Positions 14,069 to 22,909 of a DNA stretch of 30,691 nucleotides are shown here, one piece after another. Numbering within the stretch: the stretch's first letter is position 1; each line of letters begins with the position of its first letter. Source of the stretch: a virus. The stretch covers positions 1 through 30,691 of the IMG/VR virus record IMGVR_UViG_3300025889_000610; one strand, given 5' to 3'. Both the position numbers and the translations under genes were made by a program. The notes under the pieces were generated by a model, which saw only the letters and a program-made list of their open reading frames with translations, did not search any database and was not told where the DNA came from.

Positions 14069-17000
14069 ATGGCGAAGAAAAAGCAGAATCAGATCATCGG
14101 CGCAGGTGGTGGCGGCGGTGGTGGTAGTCAACCAGTCGTACAGCAAACGGTCGTTGTCCAGCAGTCAGCACCCCCAGCTGTCAGAACGCCAATCCGCACG
14201 GCGGACAATCTGGCGTCTACTGCCTTTGGCAATATTCTCGATTTGCTTTGCGAAGGCGAGATCGAAGGATTCCCGTCTGCGCGTGATTACACCCGTGGCA
14301 CGGATAATTACAACAAAGCACTGCTTAAAGATGTTTATCTGACTGATACGCCAATCCTGCGATCTGGCGCTGATGTAACAAATCTTACGGAAGCAGATTA
14401 CAACTTCAAGGGTGTCACCGTTGAGGCAAGGTATGGCACCAACGCGCAAACCTACATTCCCAAGTTTGGTGAGACGACTGAAGACATCAAAAGCGTCAAC
14501 GTAGAGATTCTTCAAGCAACGCCAGTTACTCGGCAGATCACAGACTCCAACGTTGATGCAGTGCGCGTCAGCATTGCAATTCCAAGGCTTGAGCGTGGCA
14601 CTGCTGAGGGCGATGTGCTTGGCACTAGCGTCACGATCAGCATCCAACTGCAATACAACGGCGGCGGCTACACCACCGTCAAAACTGACACGATCAGCGG
14701 ACGCACGGCGGACAAATACGAACGTGACTATCTGGTCGATATTGATGGCGCATTTCCTGTTGATCTGCGCGTGGTGCGTGATTCAGCAGATAGCACTGAC
14801 ACTGACGTAAGTCCGACCTACTTCACGGCTTACACCGAACTGATTTACCAAAAACTACGCTATCCCAACAGCGCATTGGCAGCGGTCAGATTCCAAGCAG
14901 AACAGTTCAACAATATCCCTGCACGGGCGTATCGAATTCGTGGCATCAAGGTCAAGATCCCGAACAACGCCACTGTCGATGCCGCTACTGGGCGGCTGAC
15001 CTATAGCGGCACTTGGACTGGCACTTTTGGTGCTGCTCAATGGACCACCTGCCCGGCGTGGATTCTGTATGACCTGCTGATCAGCAAGCGCTACGGTTTT
15101 GGCGATCACGTTGCTGAGGCGCAACTAGACAAATTTGCCTTCTATTCGGCATCGCAATACGCCAACGAACTTGTAGACGATGGCACGGGCGCCGGCACTA
15201 AAGAAGCGCGTTTTAGCTGTAATGCCCTGATCCAAAACCAATACGAGGCATACAAGCTGATCAATGACCTTTGCTCGGTCATGCGCTGTCAGCCGTATTG
15301 GGCGACTGGTGCGCTGACGATCACGCAAGACAAGCCGACTGATTCCAGCTACCTGTTCAACCGCTCCAACGTGCTGGAGCCAGGGTTTAGCTATGCCGGC
15401 AGCGACCTGAAGACCCGCCACACAGTTGCAGTTGTCAGCTATTTGGATCTGGACAGCCGCGAGCAGAACTACGAAATTGTTGAAGACCGCGACGCCATCG
15501 ACAAATACGGCTGGGTCGCTACTGAGATCAAAGCCTTTGCCTGCACCTCACGCGGTCAAGCCAACAGGCTGGGGCAGTGGATCCTTTACTCCGAACAGCA
15601 GGAAACAGAAGTCTGCAGCTTTAGCGCATCAATCGACGCTGGCGTTCTGGTCCGTCCCGGTGCTGTTGTTGACGTGCAAGACCCAATGCGGTCTGGCGTT
15701 CGTTTCGGCGGCAGGATTGTCGGCTCTGGTGCAAAGACGGTTTCGGTTGATGACACCACCGGACTGCCAAGCAAGGATGCAACGATCAGCGTCTTGCTGC
15801 CTGATGGCACGCTTGAAACGCGAACCATTGTTAGCCGCACTGGCGTTCTGATCACGGTTGACAGCAACTGGACAACGCAACCGCAGAAGAACAGTGTTTG
15901 GGTGATTCAAACCACCGCAATTCAGACCCAGCAATATCGCGTGCTGACGGTCAAAGAGCGTGAGGGCAACGTCTATGACATCACCGGACTGCTCTACAAC
16001 TCCAGCAAATACGATTACGTCGAGCGTGGGTTCAAGCTGGCGACGCGCAGCATCACGAACCTAAACCCGATCCCTGCAGCACCCACCAGTCCAAAGGCAG
16101 AAGAGAAGTTTTACGCCGCCAACGACCAAGCCAAGGTCAAGATCATTCTTAGCTGGGCAGCGGTCAAGGGCATCCCGCAGTACAAGGTGCGCTATCGCGC
16201 TGGTGACGACAACTGGGAGCAACTAACGGTTACTAAGCCTGACACCGAGATTCTCGATACCCGCGCCGCCACTTATACGTTTGAGATTTACAGCATCAAC
16301 TCGCTGGGTCGGCAGTCATCTGAATTTGCCAGCCTGACGTTTAACGCCATCGGCAAAACTGCTGTTCCGACTCAGGTCCAGAACCTGCGGTTTGAGGCGA
16401 CCAGCGAGAAAGAAGGCACGTTGAAGTGGGACGAATCGACCGAACTTGACGTTAAAAACGGCGGCAAGGTCTACATCCGCCATTCGAGCCTGACCGATGG
16501 CAGCGCCAGTTGGAGCAACTCGGTTGACCTGATCGAGGCTGTCGCTGGTTCTGCCACTAGCGCCACGATCCCGCTGATTGAAGGCGAAGTGCTGGTCAAG
16601 TTCGCGGATGATGGCGGACGACTTAGCACCAATGAGACGAGCATCATCATCGACCTGCCCGACACGCTTGGGCGGTTGCTGGTGGAAGATCGCCGCGAGG
16701 ATCAAGACGCCCCGCCATTCCAAGGCAACAAAACCGACACGTTCTACAGCGAGGAATTTGACGCGCTGACGCTGGATGGCACCGAGGATCTGGACGACAA
16801 AACGGACTTTGACGACATCCCATCGTTCGATTTTCTTGGTGACATAACCAGCAGCGGTGAATACGCCTTTACCGACACGCTTGATCTTGAGGGCGTGTTC
16901 TCGCTGGATCTGGAGCGGCGGTTTGTCACTCGCGGCTTTTACCCCGGCGACCTGATCGACGCCAAAACCGAACTGATCGACGACTGGGACGACTTTGACG

Positions 17001-17485
17001 GTGACACGGTGGATAAGGTCAACGCCAAGCTGCTGGTGCGCCGCACTGACGACGACCCAACCGGCACGCCAACTTGGACTAGCTGGCAGGATTTCGCCAA
17101 CGGCACGTTCAAGGGTCGGGCATTCCAGTTCAAGGCTGAGTTGACCAGCACCGACACCGCTCAGAACATCCTTGTCGATGAATTGGGGTATCTGGCGCAG
17201 TTTGCTCGCCGCCAAGAGCAGAGCAGTGCAGCGGTTGCCAGCGGTGCAGGCGCCAAGGCAATCACTTTCGGCAATGCCTTCTTTACTGGTACGGCATCAT
17301 TGCTGGGGACCAATAGCAACTTGCCTAGCATCGGCATCACGGCTCAGAACATGCAGAGCGGTGATTACTTCGAGGTGAGCAGCGTCAGCGCCACGGGGTT
17401 CACGGTGACGTTCAAAAACAGCAGCGACACGGCAGTGGATCGTAATTTCAACTGGACTGCTGTTGGCTATGGCAAGGCTGGTTAA
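14069..17485 (+). CDS. Tail tip attachment protein, lambda gpJ-like
   Basis: 1138 aa from ATG 14069. An upstream in-frame TTG at 14054 lies inside the previous gene and is less likely. A basic start and a Gly run are followed by the conserved J-type segment A-F-G-N-I-L-D-L-L-C-E-G-E-I-E-G-F. Hub domains follow with W-x-x-C-P-A-W-I-L-Y-D-L-L-I-S-x-R-Y-G-F-G (about residue 330) and R-A-N-x-L-G-Q-W-style repeats. Two fibronectin-III-like regions lie at about residues 680-870. An Asp-rich part leads to a C-terminal beta domain ending FNWTAVGYGKAG. The last part probably touches the host receptor. The C-terminal tip of J proteins is usually the most variable part and determines host range. Confidence 0.92.
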   Translation: MAKKKQNQIIGAGGGGGGGSQPVVQQTVVVQQSAPPAVRTPIRTADNLASTAFGNILDLLCEGEIEGFPSARDYTRGTDNYNKALLKDVYLTDTPILRSGADVTNLTEADYNFKGVTVEARYGTNAQTYIPKFGETTEDIKSVNVEILQATPVTRQITDSNVDAVRVSIAIPRLERGTAEGDVLGTSVTISIQLQYNGGGYTTVKTDTISGRTADKYERDYLVDIDGAFPVDLRVVRDSADSTDTDVSPTYFTAYTELIYQKLRYPNSALAAVRFQAEQFNNIPARAYRIRGIKVKIPNNATVDAATGRLTYSGTWTGTFGAAQWTTCPAWILYDLLISKRYGFGDHVAEAQLDKFAFYSASQYANELVDDGTGAGTKEARFSCNALIQNQYEAYKLINDLCSVMRCQPYWATGALTITQDKPTDSSYLFNRSNVLEPGFSYAGSDLKTRHTVAVVSYLDLDSREQNYEIVEDRDAIDKYGWVATEIKAFACTSRGQANRLGQWILYSEQQETEVCSFSASIDAGVLVRPGAVVDVQDPMRSGVRFGGRIVGSGAKTVSVDDTTGLPSKDATISVLLPDGTLETRTIVSRTGVLITVDSNWTTQPQKNSVWVIQTTAIQTQQYRVLTVKEREGNVYDITGLLYNSSKYDYVERGFKLATRSITNLNPIPAAPTSPKAEEKFYAANDQAKVKIILSWAAVKGIPQYKVRYRAGDDNWEQLTVTKPDTEILDTRAATYTFEIYSINSLGRQSSEFASLTFNAIGKTAVPTQVQNLRFEATSEKEGTLKWDESTELDVKNGGKVYIRHSSLTDGSASWSNSVDLIEAVAGSATSATIPLIEGEVLVKFADDGGRLSTNETSIIIDLPDTLGRLLVEDRREDQDAPPFQGNKTDTFYSEEFDALTLDGTEDLDDKTDFDDIPSFDFLGDITSSGEYAFTDTLDLEGVFSLDLERRFVTRGFYPGDLIDAKTELIDDWDDFDGDTVDKVNAKLLVRRTDDDPTGTPTWTSWQDFANGTFKGRAFQFKAELTSTDTAQNILVDELGYLAQFARRQEQSSAAVASGAGAKAITFGNAFFTGTASLLGTNSNLPSIGITAQNMQSGDYFEVSSVSATGFTVTFKNSSDTAVDRNFNWTAVGYGKAG

Positions 17486-17512
17486 AGTAGACGAAAGACT
17501 GTGTGAGCGGCT

Positions 17513-18304
17513 GTGGCTACCCACGATTACAACATTGCTAACGGCACGGGTAGCGCCGTCCGTAGTGACATAAACAACGCCCTCGCCGCAATCGTCAGCA
17601 ATAACAGCAGCAGCACGGAACCCGCCACCACCTTTGCGTTTCAGTGGTGGGCAGATACCAATAACACCCTGCTGAAAATCCGTAATGCGGCGAACTCGGC
17701 ATGGGTAACGGTTGGCGATTACAGCACTGCCAACTTCGGCTTGCTGACCAGCGCCACTGCTAACAGCACCTACTTGGCATTGGCTGGTGGCACCGTTACT
17801 GGTGCGCTGAACATTGGCACCGCTGGTTCGCTGGTGTTTGAGGGCGCCACGGCGGATGACTTTGAAACCACGCTGGCGGTTACGGATCCAACTGCTGACC
17901 GGACGATCACGCTGCCCAACGCCACTGGCACGGTTCCGCTGCTCAGCTTGGCGCAGACCTTTACGGCAGCACAACGCGGCAGCATTTCGGCAATCTCGGT
18001 TGCTTCTGGCGATACCACCAAGACGCTGGACTTTGCTACCGCTAATAACTTCGCCTTGACGCTTGCCAATACGGCATCGTGCCAGCTTGCCAACCCCAGC
18101 AACTTGACGGCAGGACAAAGCGGTTCGATCTTTGTGGTGCAAGACGGAACTGGCGGGCGATTATTGACTTACGGCAGCCAATGGGATTTTGCGGGCGGAA
18201 CTGCGCCTACTCTGTCCACGGCTGCATCGGCGGTTGATCGTATTGATTACGTCGTCCGCACGACCAGTTCCATCCACGCTGTCTTCACCGCTGCTTACTC
18301 ATGA
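17513..18304 (+). CDS. Tail fibre-like virion protein
   Basis: 263 aa from GTG 17513. The first ~65 residues (A-T-H-D-Y-x-I-A-N-G-T-G-S-A-V-R-S-D-I-N-N-A-L-A, then F-Q-W-W-A-D-T) are a conserved N-terminus found in tail fibre proteins of cyanophages and other aquatic phages, probably the tail-docking part. The rest is rich in Thr, Ala, Ser and Gly with beta-helix-like repeats (YLALAGGTVTGALNI is a common fibre repeat). The end has a compact domain finishing IHAVFTAAYS. It overlaps the next gene by 4 nt (ATGA). The fold is most likely a trimeric fibre. Confidence 0.8.
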   Translation: MATHDYNIANGTGSAVRSDINNALAAIVSNNSSSTEPATTFAFQWWADTNNTLLKIRNAANSAWVTVGDYSTANFGLLTSATANSTYLALAGGTVTGALNIGTAGSLVFEGATADDFETTLAVTDPTADRTITLPNATGTVPLLSLAQTFTAAQRGSISAISVASGDTTKTLDFATANNFALTLANTASCQLANPSNLTAGQSGSIFVVQDGTGGRLLTYGSQWDFAGGTAPTLSTAASAVDRIDYVVRTTSSIHAVFTAAYS

Positions 18305-20712
18305 GCATCATTGGTAGCAATATCCTTGCTGGCTCTAGCGGTCAGGGCGGCGGGTATGAGATCGAGCAAAGCTTGCGGTTTGATGGGAGTTCTAAACTAA
18401 GCCGTGCCTCGGCTTTTGGTAATGCCAATGCCAGTTGGACTTTAAGTTTTTGGTTTAAGAGAAGTCGTCCGCTGACAACAACAGATGGAGACTCGCAAGT
18501 TCTTGTCTGGTCCGAGCCGGGAGGAGGCGATACAAACACCGGAACTATTCAGTTCTTTTATGACAGCCGCTATACAGCAACAAAAACTAACAGAATCTTG
18601 TCAGTTTGGAGCGATACTACCGAAATGTACACTCCGGGTGTGCAGCGTGATTTTAGTGCTTGGTATCATCTTGTAATCAAATCAGCTGCTACATCAGGCA
18701 CATCTGGCACGGTTACTTACTACTTAAATGGCGTCGAGCAGGTATCCAATACCGTGGCAGAGGCGTATATGTTTGGACCAAATCGCCAACCGAATATCGG
18801 CGCTAGAGCAAGCAGTGCTTATTTCAGCGGATACATGGCTGAGTTCCATTATGTGCATGGAACCACAAAAAATTATACCGACTTCGGTGAGTTTGACGAT
18901 AATGGCGTCTGGCGTCCCATTGAGTACACAGGCGGTTCCTACGGCGCTAACGGCTTCTACCTAAAGTTCGACCCCAGTGCCACCAACGGCATCGGACACG
19001 ACCACAGCGGCAACGGCAATAACTGGACCGCTTCTGGCTTCACCACCTCCGGCACTGGTACGGACGTGATGAGCGACACGCCGACGACGAACTATCCAAC
19101 TTGGAACGCACTTGAAAGGGGTGACGATCCGGCAACCTCGATGGGCGTTGATCTTAGTGAAGGGAATCTCGTTGCGGCAATGAATCGTGATGTAGGTGAT
19201 GGTGCTTGGGTTGCAAACTTCACGGTTCCTACATCAGGAAAATGGTATTGGGAAGTTGAACAGCTTACTGCTGGATCGCCTAATCCGTTTATAACGACAG
19301 GTATCATTGCTTATCCGTGGACTTGGAATAGTTCGGATCACGTTAGATACGATTCACGCGGGAGAATCGGTAAAGACTGGAATGATGTAACTTACCAAAG
19401 CGTGAGTGCGTGGGGTGCAGGTTATGGCAGTGCAAGTGATGTTTGCGGAGTTGCTGTTGATGCAGACAATAATACTGTCCAATTTTATAAGAATGGGACA
19501 TCTCAAGGGACAACAGAGTCTTACTCTGGCAGCACATATACCTATGTCCCGCATTGCACGACCGCTGCAAATACTGCCCAGAACGTGCGTTACAACTTCG
19601 GTCAACGCGCCTTTGCCTACACCCCACCGACCGGCTACAAGGCACTGAACACCGCCAACCTGCCCGCGCCGGACATTGCGGATGGGTCGCAGTATTTCAA
19701 TACGGTGCTTTATACGGGTACGGGTACAACCAATGCTCGAACTGATGTTGGGTTCCAGCCTGATCTTACTTGGATAAAAACTAGAAGCATCGGCAGTAAT
19801 CACAGTTGGTACGACGTACTTAGAGGCACAAATAAAGTTATAGGTTCTAGTGCGCAGGACCCTGAAATTACGGACGGCAGCGTAACTCCAACAGCCACAG
19901 GTTTTACGTTGGGTAGTGATAACACCAGCTTTGGATCTACTAACTACAGCGGTGCTACCTACGTCGCTTGGAACTGGCTTGCAGGCGGCGCTGGCTCAAG
20001 CAACACCGACGGCAGCATCACCAGCACGGTAAGCGCCAACCCCTCCGCTGGGTTCTCGATTGTTATTTGGAACGGATCCGCTGCAAATGGCACGGTTGGG
20101 CATGGCTTGGGAGTGGCACCTAGTCTGATAATTTTTAAGCGTCGAAACGCTACTACTAGCTGGCCGGTCTATCACTCAACCATTAGTCCAAGCAACGTTC
20201 TTTATCTGAACGAAACTGCTGGTCAAGCATCGTCTGGCAACTCATTTGGTTCTACTCCAACGGCTCCGACAAGTACTCTTTTTTCGGTAGGCGATAAAGG
20301 AGACACTAACTATGGCACTATGGTTGCCTACTGCTTTGCCGAAGTCGAAGGCTACAGCAAGTTCGGCAGCTACGTCGGAAATGGTTCCACAACAGACGGA
20401 CCTTTTATTTGGTGCGGCTTCACTCCCAGATGGATTCTAATTAAGTGGTATCAGGACGTGAACAGTGCAGAATCGTGGCACATTTACGACACTGCGCGTC
20501 AAACATACAACGCCAATAACACTATACTTCAACCTGATTATGCTGGTATTGAGGAGACACCTTCTGACCGCTATATCGACATCTTGAGCAATGGATTTAA
20601 GCCCCGCCAAAACGGACAGCAGATCAATCGCTCTGGTGCGTCTTACATCTTTGCCGCCTTTGCTGAGCATCCATTTGGCGGCTCCGGTGTTTCGCCCGCC
20701 ACTGCTCGCTAA
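18301..20712 (+). CDS. Multidomain tail fibre / adhesin (LamG-like, SPRY-like)
   Basis: 803 aa. Residues ~20-200 resemble a LamG / concanavalin-A-like lectin fold: S-L-R-F-D-G-S, W-T-L-S-F-W-F-K-R, W-Y-H-L-V, Y-L-N-G-V. Residues ~265-450 resemble a SPRY domain: G-K-W-Y-W-E-V-E, V-C-G-V-A-V-D-A-D-N-N-T-V-Q-F-Y-K-N-G. Residues ~465-803 contain W-I-K-T-R, H-S-W-Y-D-V-L-R-G and a repeated layout (F-S-I-V-I-W-N-G and T-P-R-W-I-L-I-K-W) known from aquatic phage fibres. All are sugar- or surface-binding-type folds, so the protein is a good candidate for host recognition. GC-rich and AT-rich stretches alternate along the gene, suggesting domain swapping. Confidence 0.82.
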   Translation: MSIIGSNILAGSSGQGGGYEIEQSLRFDGSSKLSRASAFGNANASWTLSFWFKRSRPLTTTDGDSQVLVWSEPGGGDTNTGTIQFFYDSRYTATKTNRILSVWSDTTEMYTPGVQRDFSAWYHLVIKSAATSGTSGTVTYYLNGVEQVSNTVAEAYMFGPNRQPNIGARASSAYFSGYMAEFHYVHGTTKNYTDFGEFDDNGVWRPIEYTGGSYGANGFYLKFDPSATNGIGHDHSGNGNNWTASGFTTSGTGTDVMSDTPTTNYPTWNALERGDDPATSMGVDLSEGNLVAAMNRDVGDGAWVANFTVPTSGKWYWEVEQLTAGSPNPFITTGIIAYPWTWNSSDHVRYDSRGRIGKDWNDVTYQSVSAWGAGYGSASDVCGVAVDADNNTVQFYKNGTSQGTTESYSGSTYTYVPHCTTAANTAQNVRYNFGQRAFAYTPPTGYKALNTANLPAPDIADGSQYFNTVLYTGTGTTNARTDVGFQPDLTWIKTRSIGSNHSWYDVLRGTNKVIGSSAQDPEITDGSVTPTATGFTLGSDNTSFGSTNYSGATYVAWNWLAGGAGSSNTDGSITSTVSANPSAGFSIVIWNGSAANGTVGHGLGVAPSLIIFKRRNATTSWPVYHSTISPSNVLYLNETAGQASSGNSFGSTPTAPTSTLFSVGDKGDTNYGTMVAYCFAEVEGYSKFGSYVGNGSTTDGPFIWCGFTPRWILIKWYQDVNSAESWHIYDTARQTYNANNTILQPDYAGIEETPSDRYIDILSNGFKPRQNGQQINRSGASYIFAAFAEHPFGGSGVSPATAR

Positions 20713-20721
20713 GATTTAGCT

Positions 20722-21288
20722 ATGGGATTCCTACTCAACGGTCAGCCGCTCCGCGTTGGTCGCCCCTTCACTGATGCTGACGGGGTGCAATACCCCTCGA
20801 ACTGGCTTCGCCTTGCTAGCGAGGCTGATAAAGCTGCAATCGGCATTACTTGGGAGCCTGACCCTGCCCCAGTTGATACCCGCTTTTACTGGGACCACGA
20901 TCTCCCTAAGCGGCTTGAAGATGAGCCTGCGGTGGATGAAGACGGCGACCCCGTGCTGGATGCTGACGGCGTTCAGATCATCAACAAAGGTCTGAAGACT
21001 GAGTGGGTCAAAAAGCAGAAAGAAATCGCTGGCAGCCTGTTTGCCCCAACCGACTGGTACATCATCCGCAAGTCTGACACTGGCATTGATGTGCCTGCAG
21101 CAGTCAAGCAATACCGCGACAACGTTCGCATCACCAGCGGCTTGCGCGAAGACCAGATCGCCCAAGTGACTACCACCGAAGAACTGGCAGCACTGGTGAC
21201 AAATCCTGCGGAAGTCTATTTCGAGGATCAAAACGCCCACATGCCGAATCCTGAACCCCACCTCACCCCTTGGCCTGAGGCTGACTGA
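20722..21288 (+). CDS. Tail fibre assembly-like protein
   Basis: 188 aa. The N-terminal ~70 residues contain a short adaptor-like segment with Y-P-S-N-W-L-R-L-A-S-x-x-D-K-A-A-I-G-I. The C-terminal half has P-T-D-W-Y-I-I-R-K-x-D-T-G-x-x-V-P-A-A-V-x-x-Y-R-D-N-V-R, the core seen in tail-fibre-assembly-type proteins and in many cyanophage proteins of the same place. It probably helps fold or attach the fibres encoded just upstream. It could also be a minor fibre component. It is followed by TGATG coupling to the next small gene. Confidence 0.72.
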   Translation: MGFLLNGQPLRVGRPFTDADGVQYPSNWLRLASEADKAAIGITWEPDPAPVDTRFYWDHDLPKRLEDEPAVDEDGDPVLDADGVQIINKGLKTEWVKKQKEIAGSLFAPTDWYIIRKSDTGIDVPAAVKQYRDNVRITSGLREDQIAQVTTTEELAALVTNPAEVYFEDQNAHMPNPEPHLTPWPEAD

Positions 21289-21425
21289 TGGCGGTCAAGT
21301 CGAAGACGGCACTGGGGCGGGTTGAGCACAAAGCCGGTCGCCCCAAAACAACATCCCAGGGTTACGGGCAACATTCCCGCCCTCGCCGTCGCGGTAAGAA
21401 ACCCTTGCGCGGTCAAGGCAGATAA
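21288..21425 (+). CDS. Small basic conserved phage protein (45 aa)
   Basis: ATG 21288 overlaps the previous stop; TAA 21423-21425. The protein starts MAVKSKTALGRVEHKAGRPK and ends KKPLRGQGR, with many Lys, Arg and Gly. I recognise the pattern (A-V-K-S-K-T-A-x-G-R-V-E-H-K ... R-G-Q-G-R) as a short protein common next to tail fibre and lysis genes of cyanophages. Function is unknown. It contains no hydrophobic segment, so it is not a holin. The next gene starts at the very next base. Confidence 0.78.
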   Translation: MAVKSKTALGRVEHKAGRPKTTSQGYGQHSRPRRRGKKPLRGQGR

Positions 21426-21665
21426 ATGAACAACCGGCTGTCGTTGCTCGGTGGTGCACTCGCATTGCTAACCACTGTTGTGGCGACAACGGTCACCATC
21501 GACTCGCGCTACGCCAAGTCTGCCGAAGTCAAAGAACAGTTCTGCCAAGCACGCAAACAACAACTGCGTGATCGCATTTTTGAACTGGATCTAAAGGCGG
21601 ACAAAACACCAAACGACAAAGCCTTGCGAGAATACCTACAGCAACAACTCAACGACGGCTGCTAG
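21426..21665 (+). CDS. Small membrane-anchored protein
   Basis: 79 aa, ATG immediately after the previous TAA. An N-terminal hydrophobic helix (residues ~6-25, LSLLGGALALLTTVVATTVT) follows a short Arg-containing start. The remainder is a charged helical region with two cysteines (C41 and C79). This is the layout of a single-pass inner-membrane protein with a periplasmic tail, as in i-spanins or lysis regulators. No family is recognised. Its place ahead of the lysin supports a lysis role, which is inference. Confidence 0.62.
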   Translation: MNNRLSLLGGALALLTTVVATTVTIDSRYAKSAEVKEQFCQARKQQLRDRIFELDLKADKTPNDKALREYLQQQLNDGC

Positions 21666-21678
21666 CCGTTTTGCTGCT

Positions 21679-21960
21679 GTGGACAAAATCAACATCGAGT
21701 TGATTGGCGGCATTCTTGCTATCGCCGTACAGGCTGGTATTGCTGTCTGGTGGGCAAGCGGCATCAACTCCAAGCTTTATCACGTCGAACACGAACTGAT
21801 GAAGATGGGCATGAACGTCGAGCAAAACACGGAGTTCCGCATCCTCTGGCCGCGGGGCGAAATGGGAGCTTTACCTGACGACGTTAAACAGGATTCCGCA
21901 ATTCAGGTATTGCAAGCAGAAGTGGAGCGACTTAGACAGCGGACAGTATGTAATCGCTAA
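21679..21960 (+). CDS. Small membrane protein, possible holin
   Basis: 93 aa from GTG 21679. One hydrophobic helix lies at residues ~7-27 (LIGGILAIAVQAGIAVWWAS). It is followed by a charged region that ends in a coiled-coil-like helix (IQVLQAEVERLRQR). A single N-terminal membrane helix with a soluble coiled coil fits a class III-type holin, an antiholin or a membrane-bound accessory. No family is recognised with certainty. It is followed with no gap by the gene at 21961. Confidence 0.6.
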   Translation: MDKINIELIGGILAIAVQAGIAVWWASGINSKLYHVEHELMKMGMNVEQNTEFRILWPRGEMGALPDDVKQDSAIQVLQAEVERLRQRTVCNR

Positions 21961-22104
21961 ATGGACTCCCAAAGGTTAGAAAACTGGAGGAAAGTAAAAG
22001 AAGGACTTGAAAAGGCAGGCAAAACCGATTGTGACTACTACCGGCGAGCGGTTGTAATTCTGCAAGGACAACCGGATCCTTGGCGTCCACCTTCGATAAA
22101 ATAA
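21961..22104 (+). CDS. Small conserved cyanophage-type protein (47 aa)
   Basis: ATG 21961 directly after the previous stop; TAA 22102-22104. The protein (SQRLENWRKVKEGLEKAGKT, then DCDYYRRAVVILQGQPDP) is mainly helical and ends in prolines. The pattern 'E-N-W-x-K-V-K-x-x-L-E ... Y-Y-x-R-A' is one I associate with small cyanophage proteins near lysis genes. There is no membrane segment, and no function is known. Confidence 0.62.
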   Translation: MDSQRLENWRKVKEGLEKAGKTDCDYYRRAVVILQGQPDPWRPPSIK

Positions 22105-22122
22105 TTACAACGATTGACGCCC

Positions 22123-22323
22123 GTGGACCCCTTTCTGACGCCACTAGCCACGGCAGCGATCATCGCTGGGGTCGGCGCACTATGGCGCATCGACAAACGC
22201 GCCAGCATCATGGACACCCGAATGGCCTTGATCCTGGAGCAAATCACCGCGCTGCGGAGCGATCACAAAGAACGGCTCGACGATCACGAGCGCCGCATAC
22301 GCACCATCGAACAGAAACTGTGA
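22123..22323 (+). CDS. Small membrane protein, holin-like
   Basis: 66 aa from GTG 22123; an in-frame TTG at 22114 would add three residues. A hydrophobic helix at residues ~4-22 (FLTPLATAAIIAGVGALWRI) is followed by a basic stretch and a charged coiled coil (residues ~35-66). As with the two small membrane proteins upstream, this is a single-pass lysis-type layout. It overlaps the next gene by GTGA. Holin, antiholin and spanin-like roles cannot be separated by sequence reading alone. Confidence 0.6.
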   Translation: MDPFLTPLATAAIIAGVGALWRIDKRASIMDTRMALILEQITALRSDHKERLDDHERRIRTIEQKL

Positions 22324-22664
22324 CCACCATCGTCCACTCCACCCGCTTTGAAGGCGGCTTTGCACTGGAGCAACTGGAGAACGAGCGAAACGAGATTTAC
22401 TACCGGGCCTGCAAGGACAGCATCTGCCGGTATGCCGAGGACGAATACATCGCCCGCATGTACCTAGAGGGCATGGGCTGGGACCCTATGCAGCCTCCGC
22501 TTCCCGAGGATCAATCCACTCCTCAATCTCAACCTCCAAGCGTTGATCCCAAAAATCCTGCTCCCGAAACCACTCCCGCCACTCCCGACTCGCCTTCCGC
22601 ACATTGCACGACAGACAAGCCGGAATCAGATTCCTCGGATGGGTATGCCCGCCTTTACTTTTAG
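22320..22664 (+). CDS. Unknown protein with C-terminus antisense to HNH gene
   Basis: 114 aa from GTG 22320, coupled to the previous gene (GTGA). The first ~55 residues look folded, with aromatic and charged residues and an A-E-D-E-Y-I-A-R-M-Y-L-E-G-M-G-W helix. From about residue 56 on, the gene lies opposite the HNH gene (22486-22812, minus) and the sequence changes abruptly to a Pro/Ser/Thr-rich, low-complexity tail. That tail is probably a by-product of the antisense coding sequence. The original protein may have ended near residue 55-60. No family is recognised. Confidence 0.55.
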   Translation: MTTIVHSTRFEGGFALEQLENERNEIYYRACKDSICRYAEDEYIARMYLEGMGWDPMQPPLPEDQSTPQSQPPSVDPKNPAPETTPATPDSPSAHCTTDKPESDSSDGYARLYF

Positions 22665-22812
22665 CCAGCACATGATCGAGTGTTGCTGATCGCCCCAGAT
22701 CCGAATTGCAGTAAGCACACCGATTTCTCCACTTCCAAATTATTTCTTGCCTAAACCTTAACTTGGCCTCCTTTTTATTTAAGTATTCGCCACCCTCTAT
22801 GCGATGGTCCAT
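22486..22812 (-). CDS. HNH endonuclease
   Basis: 108 aa, ATG at 22812 reading leftward. Core HNH features are present: C32-x-x-C35 (RCAYCN), L-D-H47 (D46-H47), K-x-K-G-G, N61-L-I-P-A-C66-x-x-C69-N70 and K73. The two CxxC pairs would bind a structural zinc ion and the H-N-N residues a catalytic metal. It is the only gene on this strand inside the plus-strand late region. It has no neighbours in its direction, and its base use is more AT-rich at the 5' end. A free-standing homing endonuclease is the likeliest reading. HNH proteins also take part in packaging in some phages, but those sit next to terminase. Confidence 0.9.
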   Translation of the reverse strand: MDHRIEGGEYLNKKEAKLRFRQEIIWKWRNRCAYCNSDLGRSATLDHVLAKSKGGHTHPRNLIPACLSCNVRKASREWREWFREQDFWDQRLEVEIEEWIDPREAEAA

Positions 22813-22909
22813 ACCTAGGCGTCGCTAGTCAGAAGGTAGCCGCAGAAACACTTAAGTGCTGGCTCTTCTTATCTAGTACAGCTAAACTTTCGCAAGATTC
22901 CAGTATTCA
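22813..22909. other. Divergent intergenic region with palindrome
   Basis: This gap separates the leftward HNH gene from the rightward small membrane gene at 22910, so it should carry a leftward start signal and perhaps a rightward one. A perfect 10-bp palindrome, CACTTAAGTG, lies at 22849-22858. No convincing -35/-10 pair was found on either strand. Confidence 0.4.

Noticed and set aside
16316-17215. 300-aa minus-strand frame opposite the gpJ-like gene
   Set aside because: It is an antisense shadow of a strongly supported tail tip gene, without motifs, ribosome site or operon context.
17297-18142. 281-aa minus-strand frame across the gpJ and fibre genes
   Set aside because: It spans two real plus-strand genes and an intergenic gap, and has an Arg/Cys-rich shadow-like composition.
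22849-22858. CACTTAAGTG palindrome as an attachment site or operator
   Set aside because: It is short, single copy and without a nearby integrase or repressor. It was kept only as a remark in the intergenic region entry.
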